Shown here piece after piece: positions 21,504 through 29,814 of a stretch of 64,000 bases of DNA (the first letter of the stretch is position 1; every line of letters begins with the position of its first letter). The translations under genes and the position numbers were made by a program. Source of the DNA: Strigamia acuminata (Eukaryota > Arthropoda > Chilopoda > Geophilomorpha > Linotaeniidae); NCBI GenBank assembly GCA_949358305.1, contig OX442315.1, positions 806,001 through 870,000 of the forward strand. The letters are read 5' to 3'. Below the pieces are notes generated by a model that was given only the letters and a program-made list of their open reading frames with translations, ran no database searches and had not been told where the DNA came from.

Positions 21504-21700
21504 CATTCTTAATTTTGTTTTTCCCGAGTTTTGAGGATCATCGAGTTCCAGTGGGAATTTTCGGGCTTCCGTAGTGATTAGTATAACAGTACCCGGCTCG
21601 ATGTTCCGAATTATTATTTCCATTATCATTATTCTACGTAAAGTTACATTTAAAGTTTTTCCCTTAACTTATTCTTTATTTTTGCGGCTATTTGCCATCG
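21504..21700 (+). other. 3' noncoding region of copia B
   Basis: About 200 bp lie between the RNase H stop and the polypurine tract; nothing else is recognisable. Confidence 0.6.
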
Positions 21701-21711
21701 AAGGGGGAAAT
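21701..21711 (+). promoter_or_regulatory. polypurine tract of copia B
   Basis: AAGGGGGAAAT directly precedes the 3' LTR. Confidence 0.85.
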
Positions 21712-22203
21712 TGTTGTTTATCGATGCCAAACAGTCTTCCGTACTTGTTTTGCGCATTTCTTTATGTATTACTGCATTATGCAGCCTAGTGTATTTATTA
21801 GGATTTATTTCATTATTTAACATTGGGCATAATGCTGCCTGCATCATGTTAGCTTTAGTTTATTTTTCCCAAACCCAGATGGTGTCAATTGTATCTTTTA
21901 CCACTTCCATCATGGCCGCGCACACGGATGCGTGCACACTCATTCACTCCTGTATAGAAAAGGACTCTATATGTAAGAATATCTTTGATTTTATTAAATG
22001 TTTATGGTTTTAAATGCCTCATTATTATTTAGAGCACCTTCAGTGCTTTCTAGTTTGTTTAATGCGCACATAAGCAGTTTTCTGCTGCGCGCACGGCAAT
22101 TTGCGTTTTGGTCACGTCGCATTATCGTTCGTGTCGGCGACACGACACCAAATTCAGCTTCCACGCAATTAATAAATCGTTTGCGCCGCTCTCCTCTGCT
22201 ACA
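21712..22203 (+). repeat. 3' LTR of copia B (492 bp)
   Basis: It has the same length as the 5' LTR with about five substitutions, for example in the CCAAACCCAG / CCAACACCAG segment and TTTGCGTTTTGG / TTTGCATTTTGG. Confidence 0.95.
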
Positions 22204-22242
22204 TTTACGTGGTCAAACAATAGTCAGTCTGGCCACGTAACA
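22204..22242 (+). repeat. candidate LTR (G), right part with B target duplication
   Basis: This is the TTTAC target copy plus the last 34 bp of the candidate LTR, ending CACGTAACA. After AAG comes TGGTGGAGATTGCGG (22246-22260), a possible but unmatched primer binding site. Confidence 0.4.
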
Positions 22243-22560
22243 AAGTGGTGGAGATTGCGGTTCTTTCTATTTGAGACCCATTAATTGGCTAAAAGTAGTG
22301 AAAAGTAGTAAAATTAAAGTGAAATTGGCCAGTTATTTGCTAAAAATCAGATGATCCAGTTAAAATCCGTACAAAATTGCATTAAAAGTAATAAAATCTC
22401 TTATCCTTTTCGCGGATTGGCGTCCGCGAAATCCGCATTTCGGGGGAGACTATTCTGCGGATTCCGGGTGGACCAAACTCTTCCGAAAAATGTCCGGGGT
22501 GGTGTTGGAAGTTTGGAAAATCCACCGGATACTTACTACGACATGAAAACACATAGTAGT
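22243..22560. other. possible leader remnant of element G
   Basis: Noncoding DNA follows candidate LTR G. A short frame (22351 onward) runs into the palindromic repeats and shows no domain. Confidence 0.35.
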
Positions 22561-22865
22561 CACATACGTCTTACTTGGAAATTGTGTTTTCACAAACTTC
22601 GTTCGTATACGAGGTGTATACACGTCGTATACAACTTGTATACGACTTGTAAACGATTCGTTTACGATTACGATCAAAATACAAGCTCGTATACAACGCG
22701 TATACGAGCGAGTAAAAATCATCGACCATCTGGAATACAACTCGAATTCGATTCGTATTCGATTCGAATACGATTCGAATTCGATTCGAATACGAATACG
22801 ATCAAAATACGAACTCGTAACAACTCGAATACGAATCAAAGTCCGGGAAACAAAAATCGACCATC
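22560..22865. repeat. degenerate short palindromes
   Basis: A dense run of GTATAC- and ATTCGAATCGAAT-type palindromes leads into the 56-bp array. No gene is present. Confidence 0.7.
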
Positions 22866-23360
22866 TCGTATACGATTCGACAGCGAATCGAATACGATTT
22901 CGCGTTGAAAAGGGACAAATCTCGTATTTGATTCGGATGCGAATCAAATACGATTTTGCGTTGAGAAAGGGCAAAACTCGTATTCGATTCGGATGCGAAT
23001 CGAATACGATTTCGCGTTGAAAAAAGGCAAAACTCGTATTCGATTCGAAAGCGAATCGAATACGATTTCGCGTTGAAAAAGGACAAAACTCGTATTCGAT
23101 TCAAAAGCGAATCGAATACGATTTCGCGTTGAAAAAGGACAAAACTCGTATTCGATTCGAAAGCGAATCGAATACGATTTCGCGTTGAAAAAGGACAAAA
23201 CTCGTATTCGATTCAAAAGCGAATCGAATACGATTTCGCGTTGAAAAAGGACAAAACTCGTATTCGATTCGAAAGCGAATCGAATACGATTTTGCGTTGA
23301 AAAAGGACAAATCTCGTATTCGATTCGAAAGCGAATCGAATACGATTTCGCTTGGGAAAA
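22866..23360. repeat. 56-bp hairpin satellite
   Basis: The phrase CGTTGAAAA recurs exactly every 56 bp (22903, 22959, 23015, 23071, 23127, 23183, 23239, 23295). Each unit contains CGTATTCGATTCG and CGAATCGAATACG flanking AAAG, a 13-bp inverted repeat. Minus-strand frames here (within 22802-23394) are repeat artefacts with a 56-residue period. Confidence 0.92.
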
Positions 23361-23480
23361 GGACTCGAATGCGCCTCCACGTTGCAATGCGCATTTGTGT
23401 AAACGATGATGGAATCCCCTGCTTAAATACTGGCTATCGCGTCACGTAACAGCAACGTGCCACGTCACGTAATTGCAACG
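23361..23480. other. unique DNA left of element D
   Basis: It ends AATTGCAACG; the final AACG is the D target duplication. It contains an earlier GCAACGTGCC, echoing the repeat right of D. Confidence 0.5.
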
Positions 23481-25237
23481 TGTGATGATTACAAATCCGT
23501 ATTTATCAATGTTCACAATAGATGGCGCTGTTTACCAAACGCGCGTAATTCAAATTCGATAAAACTAAAAAGTGTGATAAATAATTATTTAGACACGGTG
23601 AATAAAATATAACTATTTTATTCGACATAAACTAAGTATTAATTACTTGATGATGTTGATTCTGTTGAATCAATATCCACATTACTTACCTGTCGAAGGG
23701 AACCAATCGGACCCTTCCGGACCCCAACTGGGCCCATCTGGACATAGTCATATATTAGGTCCTGACTAGTGACCCACGAATCCGCCGATTCGTACGCTGA
23801 TTGGCTGTCGCCAATCTAGTAGTTCTACAGAACTATATAAGCTCCAGTTTCTCACCCACTAACCCCCCTGGCTTGATAACTGAACTTGTATACTGTCTGT
23901 AGTTGAATTGTTATCGTTTGATTTCATTATTCTCTATCGACACATCAGGCCACCTCAGCTCTCCACAGTTAGTATTCATTACTATTTTGTTATTGCTGTT
24001 GTAGGGCTATTTCGGGAAGGCTAACTCCGGTAATAGACATGCATTCGCATGAAATGGCCCCGTAACGTTAGCCAGCTGTTCTACGGGACAGTAGGACTTC
24101 GTACGGTGGCTTAATATAACGGTCGTATACAGTACGACCTTGCTAAATGAAAGTAGGTCCCTCAGCTAACTGGCCTCAGTCCGCTGCAGGATGGCTGTTG
24201 TAAACAGCCCACGCAGGTTCCCGTCTTTCTACGATTGGTCCTTCCGCTCGTTAAAAGTCGGTAAAAGCCTAATATACAGGTAACACGCCGGGTTGGTAGC
24301 CCGTGAGTAATATCTTCAAGATGTTGCGATAAATAACTACCTGGATAATGGTAATCCAACGGCAGTGGCCGATTAATATTTTACCCGGTGCTCGATCAGT
24401 GGATCCCGCCATCGTAAGGCATGCTGGCGGATGGAGGAGTCAAATCCTCCCGCGATGGTTCTCTCGACCGTCGTGACGGTCCCCGCCCTATTGTACCCTC
24501 CGGGTTAGTAACCCGTGAACAGGAGTTGAAGAACACTGTGATAAACAAATTACTCGGGCATTGGTAATCCTGTATTGGCAATATCTTTTAAAACCCGGTA
24601 AGTCCATAGAAATGTTTACCTGGTGGTTGGTACCACCGATAGCGAATTAAAGCGGACAATTAAATACTCGGCGCCTGATCACGAGATCTTGTCGTCGTAA
24701 GGCATGCTGGCGGATGGAGTCTCAACAACTCCCGCGACGTTCTCTCAATTGTCGTGACGGTCCCCGCCCAATTAATATTTATATAACAATTCATTTGTTA
24801 TATTCCATTAATCACTTTACTCTTATTCATTTGAAACAATGGAATATTCTGCTGAATATTCCTATCCCCGCGAAGGACTCTTCGCATTATTAGATAATCG
24901 AGCTGCGGACCAAATACGTCTCCGTAGCGCTATTTGTGACGATGCCGCAAGTCAGCCGTATCCCTTTGGCTTCGCCCGGATCCTCAACCAGTTGATGCCG
25001 CCCGTTTACACGCGTCAAGAACCCAATTATGTTATCATTAGTATTTAGTAATAAATATGTTGTGCCACACTAAAGAACTGTAAGTTATTTTTGCTCAGTC
25101 ATGAATTCATATTTTTACACGGACTTCTGCAAGCTTATCTCGGTTAGGTTGTTGCTACTCCTAGCAACGTCTTGTTTAAACCGATTATTTATCTATCTTA
25201 AATGGCTATTAAATCAGCCAAAAGTAGAATCGTCACA
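23481..25237 (+). repeat. 5' LTR of D (1757 bp)
   Basis: It runs from TGTGATGATT to AATCGTCACA, the same length as the right LTR. It holds two copies of a structured module (about 24290-24480 and 24500-24770) that share GTAAGGCATGCTGGCGGATG, a TCCCGCGA arm and CGTGACGGTCCCCGCCC, with a small ORF downstream. Confidence 0.95.
24839..25048 (+). CDS. small ORF inside the D 5' LTR, function unknown
   Basis: A 69-aa frame starts at AACAATGG, a good animal start context, and its product begins MEYSAEYSYPREG. It is identical in position and length in the right LTR (62512-62721). It has no signal peptide, membrane segment or known domain. It lies about 60 bp after the repeated structured module, so it could be translated from an LTR transcript. 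It may equally be a chance ORF; two nearly identical LTRs do not give independent evidence of selection. Confidence 0.3.
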   Translation: MEYSAEYSYPREGLFALLDNRAADQIRLRSAICDDAASQPYPFGFARILNQLMPPVYTRQEPNYVIISI

Positions 25238-25239
25238 AG

Positions 25240-25246
25240 TGGAGGT
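25240..25246 (+). promoter_or_regulatory. primer binding site of D, first part
   Basis: TGGAGGT stands two bases after the D LTR. The site continues as TCTACC at 38307-38312 and GAGAT at 52064. Together these segments are complementary to a tRNA 3' end of the Gln type; C uses a close variant. C is inserted after base 7 and E after base 13. Confidence 0.8.
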
Positions 25247-26906
25247 TGTGACAAATTAGCAATAGATGGCGCCACTAGTACTAGCGGCAAATTCAACCTC
25301 GAACTTACTATTTTACATAGAAGTAGTTCACAAACATATTATTATGTTTGATACGACCAAATGTGATCCACATCGTTAATATAAAGATATATTATCAATT
25401 CTTAATAAGATAAAATAGGTGTTACTGCTTTATCACCGATACATGACGAGAAACACGGTTTCGAATGTATTTCCGTTCTGTGTATCCATTTCCTGTCCCC
25501 GGTATCCAGTTCCGGTTTGTGCTAAAAGATTAGCATAATCCCAATTTGCATCTCCGTATCCACTTCCTGCGATACGAGATTGGTGGAACTTAACCCCACC
25601 GAGTATAAAACTCCCTGACAACAGGAAGTTAAGTTAGTTCTTGATTTCTGGTTATTTGGTATGTTCCGCATGTCAAATAACTGTTTCTTACTCAGGGCAT
25701 GGTTCTACCGAACCATGCATAGCATGGCTCTGCTGAGCCATGCAACCCCCGTCAACTGAAGGCGAAGTTCGGACTGTTCATGTTTCCGTCAAACGGTCTT
25801 GCCGAGGAGAAAGCCTCCCGCATAAGTATCCTCGTGGTCGGACAATAGAATCACGTGTGATACCAAAGTATTTAGTAACCGTTAGTAGCACTGTTACTGA
25901 AAGAGATTGACTCCATCACTTGATGGTGCCAAAGCAGTCTGCATGCAAAACATGTAGTAACCGCCAGTAGCACTATGTGTTTGGGAAAGTTATATCTCTT
26001 CGGTGATGGTGCCAAAGCAGTCTACTTATGAGTAGTATCTCGGGTGATTAATTCTGTTGTGTAGAACTGCGGGCTATATCCCCCTGAATACCAGTGCCGT
26101 CTCTCACCGCACTGTTATTTAGGGCACGCGCGATACTGTTCTGCTCAGCAAGGCGAACTTTGACGGCAATTGTGTGTTGCGATGTTTAAACCTTTTTATA
26201 TTTTGTAGTTGATAATAAACCTTAATTGTTTAAACTTGGCAACAAGTTAACAACCGAAGTAAGTCACGAGACTTATTTCACTGCATGACGAATCAAATTC
26301 GTAACAATAAATTGAATACAATTTATTGAGTCAATTTATTAAACTCACAACATCGCGAATTAAATATAATTCGCAAGCGGAACCTTGGCGAATAAATGAC
26401 TTCATTTATTCATTACCAATTTCCAACTCTAGTTGTGGCGGTGCACATGAGTCAACCGCACCTCTCGGATCAAACCAACAGCATTACACGGACCCTTACA
26501 CCAGATACAAACCAGGAACGCGATGGAACACGAAGGAACCAGTTCCACGATTACGAAGCGCCGACGGAAGCCGCGAGGACACAGCCAGCCCGGCTATCTG
26601 ATGACATCTATACTCGGTCGAGCGGGCGTTTTGCCGTTCCCGAACCCCGGATCACCAATAACCGTAATCATATTATTTTAGGGCTGTTTTACAGCCAATT
26701 TCATGTATAGTTTAACTTGTATTTAACTTGCCAAATGTCGGCATTAGAATTTGTATAACTTTTAGATTTGATTCTATTGTTTGACAACAATAAATATTAT
26801 GTTTTGAGAAACTTGTTGTCTTTATTTTATCTCGTATTATTCACTATTTCACGCGACTTATACCCGGTACTATCATGCGATAGGAGTTGTGGTCGTCACC
26901 GTCACA
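25247..26906 (+). repeat. 5' LTR of C (1660 bp)
   Basis: It runs from TGTGACAAATTAGC to CACCGTCACA. It includes an imperfect tandem repeat of about 100 bp (TAGTAACCGTTAGTAGCACTG and TAGTAACCGCCAGTAGCACTA, each followed by GTGCCAAAGCAGTCT) and a palindromic ACCATGCATAGCATGGC tract near 25715. Confidence 0.95.
26447..26710 (+). CDS. possible small ORF inside the C 5' LTR
   Basis: The frame begins MSQPHLSDQTN and runs 87 aa; the right LTR has the equivalent at 37901-38143, with a different C-terminus because of the 58-bp deletion. It occupies the same part of the LTR as the D LTR ORF. An overlapping frame (26326-26601) is also open, which weakens the case. No domain is recognised. Confidence 0.18.
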   Translation: MSQPHLSDQTNSITRTLTPDTNQERDGTRRNQFHDYEAPTEAARTQPARLSDDIYTRSSGRFAVPEPRITNNRNHIILGLFYSQFHV

Positions 26907-26908
26907 CG

Positions 26909-26926
26909 TGGAGGTCCCACCGAGAT
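26909..26926 (+). promoter_or_regulatory. primer binding site of C (Gln-type tRNA)
   Basis: TGGAGGTCCCACCGAGAT stands two bases after the LTR. Its complement ends GGACCTCCA, as in the acceptor stem plus CCA of animal tRNA-Gln. Confidence 0.8.
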
Positions 26927-27767
26927 AGGTTGCACAGTTTTAAATTTATCGAATTTAAATAGAAAGTGAAAATTGAGATAAATAAAGATTATAACATTTT
27001 GAAACGAATTTTATATTCCTACTTTTGCGAAGTAGGAGAATTTCTTTTAAAAATGTTGGATTTCATACGAAAACCGACATTAAAGGGAATGTTACGTTGT
27101 GTTGTGAAACACTCGAAAATTGAAGGAATTTATTTTCTAAATTTTCACGAAGGCCTGGTAAAAAGTTTCTAAGTTAGTTGAATATTCTCGAAAGAAATAT
27201 CCAATCAATGATGAGATTGACCAGACCAAAGTGCGGACGTGGTAGAAAACTACTGTAAATAAAGGATTAGTCTCCATTTTTATCATTGGATAAAATGACT
27301 TTCCACCAATAAAATATCGAGGGATTAAAGGATTATCGATCCTCGATGCCACGCGGATCCAGACTGCAAAGGACCATTCGTATCCAGACCAGACCCGCGT
27401 ACACGTGTTCCAGTAGCCATCTTGACCACGCCGTCCCGTTTAGTCCCGATTCGAAATTTCCACGCCGTAGACCAGCAAAGTTAAGTGTATTCCATTTACT
27501 ATTTTAATAATAGTTTAAAGCGTATTTCTTTCCAAACGCTAGTTTACCTGTAGAAGATTTCGTTTGATTTTATTCTAGTTTGGTTTAACGCGTATTAAAC
27601 CACGCGAAGTTTAATTTCCTTTTGTTTAAAGTTTGTCGATAGTTTAACACGTTTAACCACCACGTGGAGTTTAAGCTTAACCTTATCGAAGTGTATTGTT
27701 ATTTCGAAGTGTATTTTTGTAAAGTGTGTTATCGTTCTTTAGTAATAAAGAATTTAAAACTTTTATT
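26927..27767 (+). other. 5' leader of C
   Basis: About 840 nt of AT-rich noncoding DNA precede Gag. Any splice donor for ORF3 would be expected here or early in gag; I could not pick one with confidence. Confidence 0.6.
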
Positions 27768-29789
27768 ATGTCTGACGAAAACATTCATATGAATGAACAA
27801 GAAGTCGAGGAGGAAAACTTGGAAAATAGTTACGTCCGACTCGAAGACCAAACGGATTTAATTCCGGACGATTTGACAGAGTACTGTCAACTCTATAATC
27901 TAAATCGGGCTGATTTCAAAACAATAACCGAAGCGGTTAATCATGTACGCGTACTTGAGAAAAGAAATCAGAGAATTAGACCCGATGAAGATGAAGATTC
28001 GGAGAACGAAAGTCGGCATTCGCGGACTTCACACCGAACCCCACGAAAAACGATTCCCACGAATCGTCAGCTGGACTTTCCCTCTCCTAAAAAGAGGTTG
28101 GGATATCAAGCCCGGATAGTGTCGACTCCACAGCTAAACGATAGAATGGTACGTGAACCATCGTTTAGCCGATCCCGTAGTCAACAAAGTTCTGGACAAA
28201 GAACACCCAGTTCTAATAGTCCGTTAAATCTAGCCAAACCAAGGTCTAGATCAACTAGTGTTAATCGAACGATTAACAATAGTAATTCGGGTTTTATCCC
28301 CCAAACTCCAGGGAAAAGACAGTTTGTCCCCCCAACGCAGTCAAGAAGAGTGTCAAATCAAACTCCAAGGAGATCCGATCCGATTTCACCATCCCCCGTT
28401 ATTCAAAATTTACCGGCGGGAAGGACTCGTTCAAATCAGACACCCCCAGAACGTGTACAAAATAAAAGTAGTGTTCCACATGGACAACATGTACCATCTG
28501 GCAAACATACACAACATGAGAATTATGTTCGTGCAAGGAAAGAAATCCCCCAGGACAATCAGGTCCCTAAGGGAAATCTGCCCAATTTTGAACAAAATTC
28601 TGGTTCGGCATCCTCCGCTGGTAGTTCATCTCAAGCAAGATTTTCTACCGACGATTTGGGAACCATCCTTACCCATGTGCGAAATATGCAAACTGATTGT
28701 GCACTTCAAGTACAACAATTTATGCAGAATAATGCACAGCAAAATAATAATGCAAACAATTCGAATAAAACCTTTTTTAAAGGTCAAGATATGCCTGTTT
28801 TCGATGGAAAACAGAAGGACGTGGCTAAATTTTTGGCTACAGCCAAAACAGTCGCTGTCGCTAAAGGCTTAACTCTGGATGAGATGGTAAAACGCGGAAT
28901 ACCAACTTATTTATCTGGTATAGCCCACGAATGGCATACCGATAACATCGACAAATTTGTTGACTGGAAGACTTTCGAAAAGTTGTTTTTGGCGGAGTTT
29001 GACATGATCCCTGTCACTCGAGCTCGAAAACTTCGAAATTTAATCCAGGGCCCAGAAGAGCCACTCTATACTTTTCTTTTGAGATTTAAACAAGCTCAAG
29101 GATCTTATTCAAAAAGAGATGAAGCTCCCACTCTTCTCGAGAATTTGAACTTAGTTAGTTACAATCGAATAATCGATAGAGGTCTCTATGAAGAATCATT
29201 CAATGACATATTTCAATTTGTCCGACAAAATAGGGCTCTTTTCGAAGCCCAAAATGCTAGTGTGGACACTATTGCCAATAAAGAGGACGAAACTGTCCCG
29301 TCAAATACTCAAAAAGGTAAAGACGCCAGGAGTTCGCGCCCACTCATACGATCTACTCAGACGTTGAACGCCGAACCAGAAGTTGTACCTATGGAATCTG
29401 ACGAGACCGACAATCTTGAAAACGATGTTGGATTCAACAACATGGTATGTGCCTTATCAGAGAAAGCAACTGGAAAATGTTTCCATTGCAATCAACCAGG
29501 ACACTTTAAGAGGGAATGTCCTTCGTTACAAAAAAGAAAATTTGTTCAGGACAAGCCCCAAGGTACTGGTAATAATACCAATACCAATCCCGCCTCTGAT
29601 CTTTTTAAACGACAGAGACAAAATTGGGTGACCGCTGAATCTTTGGACCAAAAACTTGAAGACTTCAAAACTACTATGCAAACTAGTATGACAAAATCCA
29701 TGTCGGATTTATTCACTAAATTTTTGGATCCAAAAAATGCAACCACTCCGCCTTTGGCGATTGAAGGTCCACCGGCTCCAAAAAACTAG
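27768..29789 (+). CDS. gag: Gag of gypsy-like element C (673 aa)
   Basis: The capsid polyprotein starts at the ATG giving MSDENIHMNEQ; the frame is open 42 nt further upstream but without an ATG. Residues 1-90 are acidic. About 90-300 is a Ser/Pro/Arg-rich, probably disordered stretch. The Retrotrans_gag-like core starts near 341 (MPVFDGKQKD) and runs to about 490. One CCHC knuckle begins at about 571 (CFHCNQPGHFKREC), and a C-terminal amphipathic segment (MTKSMSDLFTKFL) resembles the end of D Gag. The TAG stop follows directly on the slippery heptamer, so Gag is the major product and a minority of ribosomes enter Pol. The long N-terminal region makes it larger than many gypsy Gags. Confidence 0.93.
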   Translation: MSDENIHMNEQEVEEENLENSYVRLEDQTDLIPDDLTEYCQLYNLNRADFKTITEAVNHVRVLEKRNQRIRPDEDEDSENESRHSRTSHRTPRKTIPTNRQLDFPSPKKRLGYQARIVSTPQLNDRMVREPSFSRSRSQQSSGQRTPSSNSPLNLAKPRSRSTSVNRTINNSNSGFIPQTPGKRQFVPPTQSRRVSNQTPRRSDPISPSPVIQNLPAGRTRSNQTPPERVQNKSSVPHGQHVPSGKHTQHENYVRARKEIPQDNQVPKGNLPNFEQNSGSASSAGSSSQARFSTDDLGTILTHVRNMQTDCALQVQQFMQNNAQQNNNANNSNKTFFKGQDMPVFDGKQKDVAKFLATAKTVAVAKGLTLDEMVKRGIPTYLSGIAHEWHTDNIDKFVDWKTFEKLFLAEFDMIPVTRARKLRNLIQGPEEPLYTFLLRFKQAQGSYSKRDEAPTLLENLNLVSYNRIIDRGLYEESFNDIFQFVRQNRALFEAQNASVDTIANKEDETVPSNTQKGKDARSSRPLIRSTQTLNAEPEVVPMESDETDNLENDVGFNNMVCALSEKATGKCFHCNQPGHFKRECPSLQKRKFVQDKPQGTGNNTNTNPASDLFKRQRQNWVTAESLDQKLEDFKTTMQTSMTKSMSDLFTKFLDPKNATTPPLAIEGPPAPKN

Positions 29790-29814
29790 TAGAGGGGGTT
29801 ACAAACAACCCCCT
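29780..29814 (+). promoter_or_regulatory. -1 ribosomal frameshift signal between Gag and Pol of C
   Basis: Slippery heptamer A AAA AAC (29780-29786) lies in the Gag frame immediately before the TAG. After a 6-nt spacer comes a hairpin: AGGGGGTT (29793-29800), a 6-nt loop and AACCCCCT (29807-29814). The -1 frame is the Pol frame and is open from the slip site. D has the same arrangement. Confidence 0.88.

Larger units (their letters stand above)
15302..22203 (+). mobile_element. complete Ty1/copia element B
   Basis: It has two 492-bp LTRs (15302-15793 and 21712-22203), a tRNA-iMet primer site, a leader hairpin, one intact Gag-Pol frame, a polypurine tract, and a 5-bp target duplication TTTAC (15297-15301 and 22204-22208). 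About five LTR differences (near 1%) make it older than E and F. It lies 34 bp inside the right end of candidate LTR G. Confidence 0.96.

Noticed and set aside
22866-23360. CRISPR-like regular array
   Set aside because: There are no unique spacers, the units are contiguous tandem copies, and the context is a eukaryotic retrotransposon region.
22802-23394. Repetitive 100-174-residue minus-strand frames
   Set aside because: They are translations of the 56-bp satellite and neighbouring palindromes cycling through three frames.
25433-25621. 62-codon minus-strand frame in both C LTRs
   Set aside because: It is antisense to the LTR and repeated only because the LTR is; no start context or domain supports it.
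28258-28872. 204-codon frame overlapping C Gag
   Set aside because: It is a +1-frame shadow of the Ser/Pro-rich Gag region, without independent features.
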